Part shown: piece by piece, positions 25,759 through 34,990 of the stretch
How positions within the stretch are numbered: position 1 is the first letter of the stretch
How the letters are laid out: every line of letters begins with the position of its first letter
Assembly (NCBI GenBank): GCA_017463485.1
Contig: JAFTPD010000012.1
Coordinates: 55,783-119,782 of the forward strand
DNA: 64,000 nucleotides
From: Clostridia bacterium
Lineage (GTDB): Bacteria > Bacillota > Clostridia > Oscillospirales > CAG-272
Direction of reading: 5' to 3'
The notes under the pieces: generated by a model
Databases searched by the model: none
What the model saw: the letters and a program-made list of their open reading frames with translations, nothing else
What the model was told of the DNA's origin: nothing
Position numbers and translations under genes: made by a program

Positions 25759-28041
25759 TTACCTGCCAATAATGCCACGGCGCTTCAGCACGAAGTACAC
25801 CAAAGCACCCACTATTCCAAGCAGTACAACGAGAACGATAATTATAATGATAACTCCAAGCACGCCTGCGTCGTGGTCTGCGCCCTTAACGCAGATATCC
25901 TTGATACCAAAGCACGCATTCTCTGCCTCGGGAGTGTTAGCCGTAATGCTTATAACAAGCGTGTCCTCTCCCTTCAGCTTACTGCCAAGCTCGGATATAT
26001 CGAAGCTTACGTTCTGCCATACGCTTCCGCTGATTCCGCTCGCCGTTGCCTCGTAAAGGATAGCTCCGTCCGAATCAGCCACAGCACCCTTGGAGGGACG
26101 AAGTATACGAAGCGTTACGGCACTGCTCTTTGCTGCGCTTGCGGAGCTTCCCGCATACAGAGGAATTATGATCTCCTCCGCGCCCTTGACGGCACTTCCG
26201 CTGACGGTTGCATATATTCCCTCGCTGTCGGTAATTCTGTCCGCATCCAGCGACATATTCAGATAAGACGTTCCGTATCCCTCGGAATAAACGAATTCGG
26301 TGTATTTTACACCCGCAGTAGACTCAAATCCGTGCATAACTCCGTTAAAGCTGTAAAGCACGGGAACGTCCTTGGTACTGCCGTCGTTCTTTGCCGTGCC
26401 GCTCAATAGCTTCACGGGATGCGCCTTGTCACCGAGGTTGCTTGCAAGACTGGTAAAGGGCAAGCCGATAGCCGCGGTAGCCACGGAGGTCGCCACGTCT
26501 GCCTTATCGGTATCCACAGTCTTGAATACCTCGTACAGCTTTTTGCGTTCTGTCAAAGCATCCGAACCATAGTAAACTATTCCCGAATTATCCTCGGCGG
26601 TATCGTAATGAGCGCTATACATCATAGCCTCCACCATACCCATTTCAAGCGCGCGGTAATATGCATAAACGTAGGATGCCGCCTGATTTTCCTCCGAATC
26701 TCCCGAGATTTCAAAGCTATGAATCATAACTCCGCGCAGATCGGTTTCGTTGAATTTGTATTTTTTAACGTCAAGCAGGTCGGCAACGCGCGACAGAGTA
26801 TCAGGGGTAATGCTCTGAGGTGCAGTATTCTCCTCCCACACCACCGAGCCCTCGGTATACATACCGCAGGCAATATGCCAGTCGTAATCACCGCGTGCCT
26901 TTGCTTCGTTTGCAAACGCCGAGAGAAAGCTCTCGCCGTTCCATGCGGTCTCGGTGTTCTTGTTGCGCCAATTATCGTCAATGGAAACGTATGCGTGACC
27001 GTCCGAATTATACGTAGCAAGCGCAGTATCGGCAAGGCGCACCAGCTTTTCGTATGTAGAGATAAACGCGGTCATGGTAAGTCCGCCACAGCTTGCATAT
27101 CGTTTGGAATTATTGACATTTTTGCCTATTATGAACTTATCGCAAAGACCGTTATCCTCTTCTGCCTTATCCGAATATCTGAGCGCGAGGAAATCAAAAG
27201 CACCCTCCATTCTGCGGGCAACGCTCGCAGACTCCATGTTCACAAGGTAGCCCCTTGCTTCAGTAGCGTCGGAAAAAGCAAGCCCCGACACGGTATTTGC
27301 AAGCTCACCGTCAACGTTTTTCAATACGAATTCAAGGTAGACGTTCACTCCGTTGTTCGTAAATGTCTTTACAAGTCCGTCAATACGCGCAAGCTCACTG
27401 CCGCGCATATAGTACGTAACTCCGTCGTAAACGTAGGACACGGCATCACTTTCCCATGCGGATAGGAGCAGATTCTCCAGCCGCACCTCGACCAGTGCGT
27501 GCGATACGCCAAGCTCCAATGCACCCGACGCACTATCGGTTGCAAGTCCCTTGACGGATACCTCGGGGACTTTTGCCGTCTCCTCCTTGTCCGACGAGCT
27601 GAAATTTATAGCCGCCAAGGGAGTAAGCACCGAATATTTTCCTTCGTCCTTGTTATAGTAAGCTACTGCAAAGGAGGAATATCTTCTCGTGCGCACGCCG
27701 TCGTAAAGCGGTATCTCAAAATCTACCTTTGCCTTTGCCTTGATCTCCGACACGGGTTCAAGCTCGGCGGTGTCGCTTGCGACGTCCATGTCCGACGTAT
27801 ATTCAAGCAGACACAGCTTTTCTCCCGACGATATTGACGACAGGGCGTTTTCGGTGAGCTGTGCCTTGATGCTTATCTTGTCAGCACCGTCACCCGTCAG
27901 CCGAACCTCCGTTATTTTATTTTCGGTTATGGGCTCACTTTGAGCACACGCCGCGAGGCAGGAAAGCAGCATCAGCGCCGCCAAGCACGCCGCGCATATC
28001 CGCATGCCGCCCGATCTTTTCTGGAGCAAAAGCTTTTTCAT
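25759..28041 (-). CDS. Surface lipoprotein, DUF5722-like, with C-terminal membrane helix
   Basis: 760 residues. Signal with lipobox 'LSCLAAC' near residue 31, an N-terminal beta domain, then a region around 290-540 with 'FLALRYSD', 'CDKFIIGKNVNN', 'HAYVSIDDNWRN' and 'WHIACGMYTEG', resembling the TIM-barrel-like DUF5722 family. A beta-sandwich follows and a membrane helix 'VLGVIIIIIVLVVLLGIVGALVYFVLKRR' at the end. Having both a lipid anchor and a C-terminal helix is odd. Likely role: extracellular carbohydrate binding or hydrolysis at the cell surface. No operon partners. Confidence 0.6.
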   Translation of the reverse strand: MKKLLLQKRSGGMRICAACLAALMLLSCLAACAQSEPITENKITEVRLTGDGADKISIKAQLTENALSSISSGEKLCLLEYTSDMDVASDTAELEPVSEIKAKAKVDFEIPLYDGVRTRRYSSFAVAYYNKDEGKYSVLTPLAAINFSSSDKEETAKVPEVSVKGLATDSASGALELGVSHALVEVRLENLLLSAWESDAVSYVYDGVTYYMRGSELARIDGLVKTFTNNGVNVYLEFVLKNVDGELANTVSGLAFSDATEARGYLVNMESASVARRMEGAFDFLALRYSDKAEEDNGLCDKFIIGKNVNNSKRYASCGGLTMTAFISTYEKLVRLADTALATYNSDGHAYVSIDDNWRNKNTETAWNGESFLSAFANEAKARGDYDWHIACGMYTEGSVVWEENTAPQSITPDTLSRVADLLDVKKYKFNETDLRGVMIHSFEISGDSEENQAASYVYAYYRALEMGMVEAMMYSAHYDTAEDNSGIVYYGSDALTERKKLYEVFKTVDTDKADVATSVATAAIGLPFTSLASNLGDKAHPVKLLSGTAKNDGSTKDVPVLYSFNGVMHGFESTAGVKYTEFVYSEGYGTSYLNMSLDADRITDSEGIYATVSGSAVKGAEEIIIPLYAGSSASAAKSSAVTLRILRPSKGAVADSDGAILYEATASGISGSVWQNVSFDISELGSKLKGEDTLVISITANTPEAENACFGIKDICVKGADHDAGVLGVIIIIIVLVVLLGIVGALVYFVLKRRGIIGR

Positions 28042-28214
28042 TTCTTTATTCCTTTCGCAATTATTTTGCGCAAAACACTATATACAGTTAGTATAACACA
28101 TATTTTTCCCTTTTGCAAGGGAAATGGAAAAATAATGTCGTATTTTCCCGCCTTTGAGCCTCATATTTGCTTCATTTTTCACATATTATGTACAGATGGA
28201 AGGGGTGGTGGAGC

Positions 28215-28826
28215 ATGAGATCCGACGTCAAAGCAAAAATATTGCCGCTTGTTATCGTGCTGGCTGTATGCATAACCGTAACCTCGGGGTGCGTCCCAAC
28301 AGCCGAACAGAGTTATCTTGCCTTCCGAGGCGGCGATATTTCGGTACGGGTCAAGGGTACGCTCGAGCTTGCGCGCGAGGACGGCTACACTCCGCAGGGT
28401 GCAAATCCAGGTGTGGGGTCGGACGGCAGAGCTATGGAATTCGAAGCGAAGCTGAGCGTCATACATACAGACGGCGGTAAGATATCGACGGTTGAATTCA
28501 TTTCCCCCGTCTCGCTCAACGGATTTGAAGTGCGTTACAGCGAAAGTGGAGTGAATTTTACATTAAACGGTGAAAAAGATGTATCAAGTGGGGATCTATC
28601 CCTAAAAATGCCCAACGTTTGCGATGCCTTTTTCAACGGCGACGTTATCACGTCGGTAATACCCAGAGAAGACGGCTCGATCGAAATATATGTGTCCGAG
28701 GGTGACAGCCCGCCGATATCCATATACGTTTTCAAAAAAGGCGAACCGATACCCTCTCGCATACAGACTACCAACGAAAATTTCAAATTGGATCTTTGGA
28801 GTATATTGCCGACGGAATCAGAATAG
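28215..28826 (+). CDS. Putative lipoprotein of unknown function
   Basis: 203 residues. Signal peptide with lipobox 'TVTSGC' (Cys about 27), then a mostly beta domain 'FRGGDISVRVKGTLELARE...AMEFEAKLSVIHTDGGKISTVEFISPVSLNGFEVRYSESGVNFTLNGE'. This alternating pattern resembles LolA/LppX-type half-barrels, but I cannot assign a family. The ATG at 28215 follows GGTGGTGGAGC. It stands alone between divergent and convergent neighbours. Confidence 0.6.
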   Translation: MRSDVKAKILPLVIVLAVCITVTSGCVPTAEQSYLAFRGGDISVRVKGTLELAREDGYTPQGANPGVGSDGRAMEFEAKLSVIHTDGGKISTVEFISPVSLNGFEVRYSESGVNFTLNGEKDVSSGDLSLKMPNVCDAFFNGDVITSVIPREDGSIEIYVSEGDSPPISIYVFKKGEPIPSRIQTTNENFKLDLWSILPTESE

Positions 28827-28850
28827 CCGTCTTTCGCCAATTTTCAATTT

Positions 28851-28884
28851 AAAAAATCCGCGTCTACAGGCGCGGATTTTTTAT
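28851..28884. terminator. Bidirectional terminator
   Basis: A 12-bp stem AAAAAATCCGCG/CGCGGATTTTTT (28851-28862, 28871-28882) shared by the lipoprotein gene and convergent glnN. Confidence 0.88.
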
Positions 28885-31052
28885 TATTGCTTATAAGTCA
28901 TTTCACCGTAGGTGGGAAGCGGCCAGCAATCGGACGCCACCATGGTTTCCATTTCGTCCACAGCCGCGCGAAGCGCATTCATAGCGGGAATGACCTTATC
29001 ACGGAACAGCGCCGCCGATTTCTGCGCGTTACCCGCCGCAGTAGCCTCGGCATCTGCCGCGCGAAGCGCCGCGACACCGTTATACGCCTTGGAATTCAGC
29101 TTGGACAGCTTGGAGATGATATCGCGCTCCATAGACGCACATTCAACAGTACCCAAAACGTCCATCTTGCCCTTTGCCGCACGGGCAAGAAGGTCAATAT
29201 ACGCCTCGACTCCGGGGATTATCTGGCGGCTTGCCATAACTATCATTGTCTGTGCTTCGATATTGAGCACCTTGGCGTAATTTTCGTAAAGTATCTCCCG
29301 ACGGGACTTCAGCTCTACCTCGCTCAGCACCCCGTGACGCTCAAACAGCTCGACGCTCTTTTTGTCCGTCAGGCAAGCGCAAGCGTCAACCGTGGTTTTA
29401 AGGTTGCTAAGTCCGCGCTTTTTCGCTTCCTTCGTCCATTCGTCGGCATATCCGTTGCCGTCGAATATGATACGCTTATGCGCCGTCAGCGTTTCCTTGA
29501 TTATCTCTGCCACAGCCGCGCCGAAATCCTCTGCCGCCTCAAGCCTGTCCGCCATATCGCGGAACACCTCCGCCACTGCGGTATTGAGCACGATATTTGG
29601 CATGGCGATATTCTGCGCCGCACCGAGAGAACGGAACTCAAACTTATTACCCGTAAACGCAAACGGAGAGGTACGGTTTCTGTCGGTGGTATCCTTACGG
29701 AAAACGGGAACGGTGGGAATACCCAGATTCATGTGGGACGCGCCCGCCTTATGGTATACCGTTCCGTCAATTATCGAATTAACGATAGCCTCCAGCTCCT
29801 CGCCGATAAACATGGAGATAATAGCAGGAGGTGCTTCGTTTGAGCCGAGTCTGTGGTCGTTTCCTGCCGACGCAACGGACAGGCGGAGAAGATCCTGATA
29901 CTCATCCACCGCGCGCACGACAGCCGCGAGAATAAGCAAAAACTGCGCGTTTTCCTCGGGCGTCTTGCCGGGATCGAGCAGATTTTTGCCCTTATCCGTG
30001 GACAGCGACCAGTTGTTGTGCTTACCCGAGCCGTTCATACCCGCATACGGCTTTTCCGCGAGCAGACATTCCATGCCGTGACGGCGAGCGATTATCTTCA
30101 TGTATTCCATGATGATAAGATTCTGGTCTACCGCCATATTGGTAGTCACGTACAGCGGAGCAAGCTCGTGCTGTGAGGGGGCAGCCTCGTTATGCTTGGT
30201 TTTTGCGTTGATACCCAGCTTCCACAGCTCCATATCCAGCTCTGCCATGAACGCCGCAACCTTTGGCTTGAGAGGGCCGAAATAATGGTCATCCATCTCC
30301 TGACCCTTGGGTGCTGGCGCGCCGAACAGCGTTCTGCCGCAATAAACAAGGTCTTTACGCTTATCAAAATACTCTTTGTTTATAAGAAAATATTCCTGCT
30401 CTGCGCCGACGGTGGTGATAACGCGCTTTGTAGTTGTATCACCGAAAAGTCGGATGATGCGGAGCGCCTGCTCGCTGATAGCGTGCATGGAACGAAGCAG
30501 CGGAGTTTTAGTATCCAGCGCCTCGCCCGTATAAGAGCAGAATGCAGTGGGAATAAACAGCGTGCCGTCCTTAACAAAGGCGTAGGACGCGGGATCCCAT
30601 GCGGTATATCCTCTCGCCTCAAAGGTCGCGCGAAGTCCGCCCGACGGGAAGGAGGAAGCGTCCGACTCGCCGCGGATAAGCTCCTTGCCGTTGAACTCCA
30701 TTACCACCTTGTCACCCGGGACGGGAGCAATAAATGCGTCGTGCTTTTCGGCGGTAACGCCCGTCAGCGGCTGAAACCAATGGGTAAAGTGTGTTGCGCC
30801 CTTTTCTATCGCCCAATCCTTCATGGCGTTTGCAACAACGTCGGCAATGGCAGGGTCTATCGCCTTACCCGTGGCGATAGTCTTGGTCAGCGACTTATAT
30901 ACTTCTCTCGGAAGCCGCTGTCGCATGACCTCGTCGTTGAACACCATGCTGCCGAACAGCATGGGAACGTTTTTATTCATAGACACGTTCTGCACGCCGC
31001 CAACGGATGAATTCTGATCGGTATTTACTGTTGTGTAGGTCGTTGCGATCAT
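28884..31052 (-). CDS. glnN: Glutamine synthetase type III
   Basis: 722 residues, the length of GSIII (about 700-730) and far longer than GSI. Motifs: '[13 protein letters not shown]' near the N-terminus, '[13 protein letters not shown]', '[16 protein letters not shown]' and '[19 protein letters not shown]' for ATP, glutamate and metals. It makes glutamine from glutamate, ammonia and ATP. The ATG at 31052 starts the typical short lead and follows AAAGGAAAACCGCT. A consensus promoter and an 85-base leader with a hairpin precede it. Confidence 0.96.
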   Translation of the reverse strand: MIATTYTTVNTDQNSSVGGVQNVSMNKNVPMLFGSMVFNDEVMRQRLPREVYKSLTKTIATGKAIDPAIADVVANAMKDWAIEKGATHFTHWFQPLTGVTAEKHDAFIAPVPGDKVVMEFNGKELIRGESDASSFPSGGLRATFEARGYTAWDPASYAFVKDGTLFIPTAFCSYTGEALDTKTPLLRSMHAISEQALRIIRLFGDTTTKRVITTVGAEQEYFLINKEYFDKRKDLVYCGRTLFGAPAPKGQEMDDHYFGPLKPKVAAFMAELDMELWKLGINAKTKHNEAAPSQHELAPLYVTTNMAVDQNLIIMEYMKIIARRHGMECLLAEKPYAGMNGSGKHNNWSLSTDKGKNLLDPGKTPEENAQFLLILAAVVRAVDEYQDLLRLSVASAGNDHRLGSNEAPPAIISMFIGEELEAIVNSIIDGTVYHKAGASHMNLGIPTVPVFRKDTTDRNRTSPFAFTGNKFEFRSLGAAQNIAMPNIVLNTAVAEVFRDMADRLEAAEDFGAAVAEIIKETLTAHKRIIFDGNGYADEWTKEAKKRGLSNLKTTVDACACLTDKKSVELFERHGVLSEVELKSRREILYENYAKVLNIEAQTMIVMASRQIIPGVEAYIDLLARAAKGKMDVLGTVECASMERDIISKLSKLNSKAYNGVAALRAADAEATAAGNAQKSAALFRDKVIPAMNALRAAVDEMETMVASDCWPLPTYGEMTYKQ

Positions 31053-31084
31053 AGCGGTTTTCCTTTCTCTCTTTATTAAAACTG

Positions 31085-31133
31085 ATAAGGGCAAAGACAC
31101 CAAGCAAATCGTCGCTCACGGCTCTGCCCTTAT
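31085..31133 (-). promoter_or_regulatory. Hairpin in the glnN leader
   Basis: ATAAGGGCA (31085-31093) and TGCCCTTAT (31125-31133) form a 9-bp stem around a 31-base loop in the 5' leader. I do not see the conserved glutamine-riboswitch core, so a protein- or antisense-controlled element, or a simple stabiliser, is equally possible. Confidence 0.4.
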
Positions 31134-31140
31134 GGCACTT

Positions 31141-31169
31141 ATTATAAAACATTTTTCTCTCTTTGTCAA
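31141..31169 (-). promoter_or_regulatory. Consensus promoter of glnN
   Basis: Minus strand TTGACA (31164-31169), 17-base spacer, TATAAT (31141-31146). Confidence 0.88.
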
Positions 31170-31190
31170 GGGGTTTTTGCTCATTTAATG

Positions 31191-31700
31191 TCATATTTTG
31201 CCATGGGAAAACAGCATAACGCCGTTTCGTATCTCAAGTGTTCCGAAATCCCCATCAAGCAAGCTCCCGGGGTTGAAAACCTCAAGCATTTTCTCACCCG
31301 AATTCCCGTCGATGCGGAAATACTCGCGCGTGTGTGTATGACCGAAGACAAGCGCATCTGCATCCGCTTCACGCGCGGCGTATATTGCGGCTGTCAGCGA
31401 ATATTTGACTCCCCTTGTGTGTCCGTGCATCATCAATATCCGTTTCCCGTCAAGATTTATCACGCGCTCGTCGGGGACTTCCTCCTCAAACCCCGATGGG
31501 TATGTCAGCCGCCTCAATCCGTCCCAGTTGCCGCCCACGGCGAAAACGTTGATATTTTCCGCAAGATAGGACAAGGAGCGCAGTCCGTCACCGCAGAACA
31601 GCAGTGCATCAGGGCGGCGCACCTGTCTTTTCAGCACCTCGTCAAGCGCCGTCGTTCTGTTATGAATATCCGAAATTATCAAATAGCTTGAGCTTGACAC
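31191..31700 (-). CDS. YfcE/MJ0936-type metallophosphoesterase
   Basis: 169 residues from a GTG start. The calcineurin-like metal motifs are complete: 'LIISDIHNR' (D-x-H), 'FCGDG' (GD), 'VGGNWD' (GNxD), 'LMMHGHTRG' and 'VFGHTHTREY'. This compact single-domain form hydrolyses phosphodiesters in vitro in characterised relatives. The natural substrate is unknown. The GTG at 31700 is preferred because GGAGG lies 8 bases upstream; a longer frame up to 31778 would include the promoter. An exact palindrome overlaps its -35 box. Confidence 0.85.
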   Translation of the reverse strand: MSSSSYLIISDIHNRTTALDEVLKRQVRRPDALLFCGDGLRSLSYLAENINVFAVGGNWDGLRRLTYPSGFEEEVPDERVINLDGKRILMMHGHTRGVKYSLTAAIYAAREADADALVFGHTHTREYFRIDGNSGEKMLEVFNPGSLLDGDFGTLEIRNGVMLFSHGKI

Positions 31701-31731
31701 GACCACACCCTCCGATTCTGCCGTTGTAATT

Positions 31732-31769
31732 AATATACCACATTTTACGTTTTCTGTCAACAGAAAACG
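31732..31769 (-). promoter_or_regulatory. Promoter with palindromic operator upstream of the phosphoesterase
   Basis: Minus strand TTGACA (31755-31760), 17-base spacer, TATATT (31732-31737), TGTGG before the -10. The -35 lies inside CGTTTTCTGT-CA-ACAGAAAACG (31748-31769), a perfect dyad that should bind a repressor. Confidence 0.7.
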
Positions 31770-31843
31770 CTCATTCACAAAACGTGCGCGGGCGGAATAC
31801 TATGTAACGAAGGAAAATACTCACACAGGGAGGATCGACACAC

Positions 31844-32065
31844 ATGGAGCTTGACAGAACACAGCTACAGCGGCTTTTGGCACTTGACGACGAGAAATTC
31901 AAGAAGGTACTGCTTGGCATTGCGCGTGAATACGGGATCGACACGTCGGCTATCAACGTAGGCAAGGAGGATATCGCACGCCTTCGGCTTATCCTTTCCA
32001 CCGCAAGCGAAAATGACATTCAGAATCTCATAAACGGCTTCAAAAACGGAGGTGGCAGGGCATGA
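31844..32065 (+). CDS. Unrecognised small protein, first of a three-gene overlapping operon
   Basis: 73 residues, predicted all-helical: 'MELDRTQLQRLLALDDEKFKKVLLGIAREYGI' then 'EDIARLRLILSTASENDIQNLINGFKNGG'. No membrane segment and no family I recognise. GGGAGGATCGACACAC precedes the ATG. Its TGA overlaps the next start (ATGA), so the two are translationally coupled. Confidence 0.7.
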   Translation: MELDRTQLQRLLALDDEKFKKVLLGIAREYGIDTSAINVGKEDIARLRLILSTASENDIQNLINGFKNGGGRA

Positions 32066-32475
32066 CGGAGGACCTCTCCTCCCTTTTGGGAAAGCTGATA
32101 GAGGAAGCGGAGGGAGAAAATTCAGCCCCCGCAAATAATTCAGTCCCCGCAGATAATTCAGTCCCAGCGTCGACGGTGGACGGCGGCGGACTTTTCGGCT
32201 CGCTTTTGTCAAATCCCGAAATACTTTCCAAGCTACCCACCATAATGAATGCAGCAAGCGGATTTTTGGGCGGCGGCAAGGGCGGGGGGCGCCATAGCGG
32301 TCACCACACCGCCCTTCTCTGCGCCCTAAAGCCGTATCTTAACAGTGATCGACAGCGGGCGGCGGAATATATGATCAATTTTCTGCGGATAGAGGAAGCC
32401 TTTCGATCAATTCCCCAAGCCCCCGCCACAGGCAAGAAGGAGACCGAAAATGTACAGCAAAGCATTGAGCAATAA
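32062..32475 (+). CDS. Unrecognised protein, second of the overlapping operon
   Basis: 137 residues. Acidic N-terminus, Asn/Ser/Pro/Ala repeats ('NNSVPADNSVPAS'), 'FGSLLSNPEILSKLPTIMNAASGFLGGG', a Gly/His patch 'GGGKGGGRHSGHH', then a helix 'TALLCALKPYLNSDRQRAAEYMINFLRIEEAF'. The repeat with near-identical codons at 32118-32167 suggests recent internal duplication. Unknown function. The start overlaps the previous stop. Confidence 0.65.
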   Translation: MTEDLSSLLGKLIEEAEGENSAPANNSVPADNSVPASTVDGGGLFGSLLSNPEILSKLPTIMNAASGFLGGGKGGGRHSGHHTALLCALKPYLNSDRQRAAEYMINFLRIEEAFRSIPQAPATGKKETENVQQSIEQ

Positions 32476-32959
32476 GGACATGTGGCGACGAGCCGCTCCG
32501 CCCGACGCCAAAAGCATCGAGCGCGACGGTGTGCGCTTGCCCGCCAACTACAAGGGCACTGCGTTCAACTCAGACGGCACGTATTCAAGGACGTACACGG
32601 CAAGGGCAAAGGACACCGACGTCTCAACTGTCGAGACCGTCGAGCAAGCCGAGCCGAGCCACGAGGAGGTCGCCCAAGAAGTCCAGCCGACAAATCCACC
32701 TCCAACTGACGAAGGTCAGGCAGACGAAAAAAAGTCGGACGAAAGCAAGCCCGCCGGACTTTCCGACCTTTTGCGCAGTCTTGGCGGTGGAATGGCAAAT
32801 GCCAAAAGCTTTCCGTTTGGACACGGTATCGGCTTCGAGGAATTGCTGCTTTTAGGACTCATACTCTTTATCTCCGACGACGGCAACAGCTCGGGCTGCA
32901 GTAAGGAGGAGCAGGATTTGACCCGACTTTTGCTCGCCGCGCTTTTATTCTGCGGCTGA
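32450..32959 (+). CDS. Unrecognised protein with Leu-rich C-terminus, third of the operon
   Basis: 169 residues. The start (ATG at 32450 after AAGGAG) lies 26 bases inside the previous gene. Basic N-terminal 60 residues, an acidic Pro/Glu-rich disordered middle, then 'GFEELLLLGLILFISDDG' and 'DLTRLLLAALLFCG', two hydrophobic helices joined by an acidic loop. Short 'LLLLALILFL..DD..DLLLLLALLFL' tails of this kind recur in small uncharacterised Clostridial proteins. A membrane-surface or spore-related role is possible but unsupported. Confidence 0.65.
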   Translation: MYSKALSNKDMWRRAAPPDAKSIERDGVRLPANYKGTAFNSDGTYSRTYTARAKDTDVSTVETVEQAEPSHEEVAQEVQPTNPPPTDEGQADEKKSDESKPAGLSDLLRSLGGGMANAKSFPFGHGIGFEELLLLGLILFISDDGNSSGCSKEEQDLTRLLLAALLFCG

Positions 32960-32980
32960 CAAAAATTTTTCGCCTTTCTC

Positions 32981-33009
32981 TTGACAGTCAGAGTCACTTG
33001 TGCTATACT
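32981..33009 (+). promoter_or_regulatory. Promoter of the YgjV-like gene
   Basis: TTGACA (32981-32986), 17-base spacer, TATACT (33004-33009) with TTGTG before the -10. Confidence 0.8.
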
Positions 33010-33038
33010 TACCCTTGTTAAAAATCTTGGAGGCAAGT

Positions 33039-33557
33039 ATGACACCTGTAGAAATTATTGCCCACTCTCTGAGCGTGGTCGCCGTTATCTTAACTCTCAT
33101 ATCTTACCAGCTCCGCACGCAAAAGCAAATAATCCTTGTGCTGACGCTGGCAACGTCGCTGTTTATCGTACATTATTTCCTTATGGGCGCTTATCCCGGA
33201 GCGATACTCAATATCGTTTGCATAATACGAAATATCATTTATTATTTCAAAAAGACGGTTAAACCCTTGGCACACAAGGCGATACCCTACGTTCTCGCGG
33301 TGATAATCGCAGGACTCGGCGCACTGTCGTGGACGGGACCCGAAACGCTGCTCGTCCTTTTCGGACTTGCGATAAACACGGTGTTTATGTCCATTGACAA
33401 TCCTCAGCTTCTCCGCAAGAGTCTGCTGCTCACCTGCACAATGATACTTATTTATAACGCGACTGTCCCTTCGTGGGGAGGAATGGTCAACGAAAGCATT
33501 GCGATCACCTCGGCGATAATCGGACTTATACGATACAGAAAGAAACGTGAAGCATAA
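33039..33557 (+). CDS. YgjV-family inner membrane protein
   Basis: 172 residues with about six hydrophobic helices. 'LSVVAVILTLISYQLRTQKQIILVLTLATSLFIVHYFLMGAYPGAILNIVCIIRNIIYYFK' matches the duplicated helical pattern of the YgjV family. Function unknown. The ATG at 33039 follows TTGGAGG by 6 bases; a start at 33000 would overlap the promoter. The stop codon is part of the terminator stem. Confidence 0.75.
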   Translation: MTPVEIIAHSLSVVAVILTLISYQLRTQKQIILVLTLATSLFIVHYFLMGAYPGAILNIVCIIRNIIYYFKKTVKPLAHKAIPYVLAVIIAGLGALSWTGPETLLVLFGLAINTVFMSIDNPQLLRKSLLLTCTMILIYNATVPSWGGMVNESIAITSAIIGLIRYRKKREA

Positions 33558-33604
33558 TAGCAAGAGCCACCTGCAATTTTAGCAGGTGGCTCTTGCTATT
33601 ATAT
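33556..33604. terminator. Bidirectional terminator overlapping the YgjV-like stop codon
   Basis: A 19-bp perfect stem (33556-33574 with 33582-33600) between convergent genes, unusually long, T/A-rich on both edges. Confidence 0.9.
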
Positions 33605-34141
33605 CCTTTTCATAAGCTTAGGTAAAAGCTGCGACAGCGGAAGAATAAGCAATCCCGCCACCGCGTTACCCACGCAGTGAACGATATCGAAGGGCAAGCC
33701 GGCTACTATCCAAGCGACCGTCTGCTCAAAATCAAATCCGAGCATAAGCGCCTGTGCGGGAGCGTAGAGCGTGCCGTACAGAAGTCCGTGAAGCGCGCAC
33801 ACCGTGGGATAGACCACGGCGGCAACCTTGGGGGAAATATTTTTCGGGATAAGCATAGTCATACCCCACAGCACCGTCCATATATACAGATACGGCACCC
33901 ACCAGAGATTAAATCCCGCGATCACTCCGTTGAGCATAACGTAAAGATAAATGGGTATAAGTCCCTTCGCTCTGAAAACGATAGCGCACAGCATTGTAAA
34001 CATTCCGAGCAGGTGAATATTTGGCAAAAACTCCATTATCAGCTTTGAGCAGAGCATAAGTGCGGCAATCATGGCAAAAACGCACATTTCCAATATGCGT
34101 CGCGCCCAACGGTGGGCGCGGCCTCTTGCGCTCTCGTTCAT
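33599..34141 (-). CDS. ECF transporter S component, likely for cobalamin
   Basis: 180 residues, six predicted membrane helices, starting 'RRILEMCVFAMIAALMLCSKLIMEFLPNIHLLGMFTMLCAIVFRAKGLIPIYLYVMLNG'. This is the style of the substrate-binding S subunits of energy-coupling-factor importers. No EcfA/EcfT genes are adjacent, so it would share a group-II module encoded elsewhere. The cobalamin assignment comes from the B12 riboswitch upstream and the linked DUF4430 lipoprotein. AAAGGGATGAT precedes the ATG; the gap to the lipoprotein stop is one base. Confidence 0.75.
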   Translation of the reverse strand: MNESARGRAHRWARRILEMCVFAMIAALMLCSKLIMEFLPNIHLLGMFTMLCAIVFRAKGLIPIYLYVMLNGVIAGFNLWWVPYLYIWTVLWGMTMLIPKNISPKVAAVVYPTVCALHGLLYGTLYAPAQALMLGFDFEQTVAWIVAGLPFDIVHCVGNAVAGLLILPLSQLLPKLMKRI

Positions 34142-34142
34142 A

Positions 34143-34679
34143 TCATCCCTTTGTGTAGACAAGCTCGTACTGCTCCACGCCGTCAATGGGTGCTTCGTTA
34201 GCTCCGACCATCATATAGTCGCCGTTTTTATAAAAGCCCCAGTATGCCTTCTCGGTGTTCCAATCCAGCTTCATGCCGTTGACGGTATCAAAGAAGGATG
34301 CGTCGTTGATAAGTCCCAGCTCAAACAGCGCCTCTCCAAGGTTATCCTTGTCGGTGTTGACAGTCAGGGTGATCTGATGATCCTCCGTTTTTACAATTAC
34401 TTTTATTTGATTTTTGCCCTCGCCAAGCTGAGTATCCTTTGTATAGGTCGCACTGTTCCAATGGCTGTCAGCAGCAAAGGTCTCCGCCTCGGTGGTTTGC
34501 TCGGCAGTGGTTTGAGCGGTGGTTTCGGTGGTTCCAGCCGTAGTGCTGCTTTCGGTATCCGCGGCAGTGGTAGTAGTTGCCTCGGTGGTACTGTCACCCG
34601 AGCCGAGGTTGCACGCTGACATGCTGACGCAAAGAACAAGCGCCAGAAGCAGTGTGAGAAGTGTTGTGATTCTTTTCAT
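34143..34679 (-). CDS. DUF4430-domain lipoprotein, candidate corrinoid-binding partner
   Basis: 178 residues. Lipobox 'VSMSAC' (Cys about 24), a Thr/Glu-rich linker of about 50 residues with extended homology to none, and a C-terminal domain 'NQIKVIVKTEDHQITLTVNTDKDNLGEALFELGLI' ending 'KAYWGFYKNGDYMMVGANEAPIDGVEQYELVYTKG'. That is a clear DUF4430 end, related to the C-terminal domain of transcobalamin and intrinsic factor. Downstream of a cobalamin riboswitch and cotranscribed with the S component, it probably captures corrinoids at the cell surface. AAAGGAAACAACAA precedes the ATG. Confidence 0.8.
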   Translation of the reverse strand: MKRITTLLTLLLALVLCVSMSACNLGSGDSTTEATTTTAADTESSTTAGTTETTAQTTAEQTTEAETFAADSHWNSATYTKDTQLGEGKNQIKVIVKTEDHQITLTVNTDKDNLGEALFELGLINDASFFDTVNGMKLDWNTEKAYWGFYKNGDYMMVGANEAPIDGVEQYELVYTKG

Positions 34680-34724
34680 TTGTTGTTTCCTTTCGTGTTT
34701 TATCACAAAAAGGATAAAATAAAA

Positions 34725-34984
34725 GCGCCCCCTCGGGGCGCGCAAAGGCAGAGGATACCCTGCCCGTATCCTCTCTCATCCGCGTCTTCCCCATTTTGCC
34801 CGGGAAACCTTTATCGGCACAGAACGATAAGCATTCCGACTTGTGAAATAAATTTCAGATACGGTAATGGCTGTTGCTGCAGATTCTCACTGCGATTTCC
34901 TTATCCCCGAGCGTCAGCGTCAAGCCCTGCGCCCGACTCCCCGACTGCCTGCGCGACGGGGCGGACTGTGTTATTCTTTTGTGT
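34725..34984 (-). ncRNA. Cobalamin riboswitch with intrinsic terminator
   Basis: Minus strand, from a TATAAT promoter: the aptamer core has GGATAAG closing against CTTATC, 'GCAGTGAGAATCTGC' then 'AGC', and the B12-box-like AAGTCGGAATGC, in the order and spacing of cobalamin aptamers. Downstream come AGAGGATAC/GTATCCTCT (34750-34774) and the terminator GCGCCCC-GAG-GGGGCGC with TTTTATTTT (34725-34741). High cobalamin should stop transcription of the uptake genes. The B12 box is divergent from consensus, hence moderate confidence. Confidence 0.72.
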
Positions 34985-34990
34985 AACGAC

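Noticed and set aside
31085-31133. Glutamine riboswitch in the glnN leader
   Set aside because: Only a simple stem is visible and the conserved motif core was not found.
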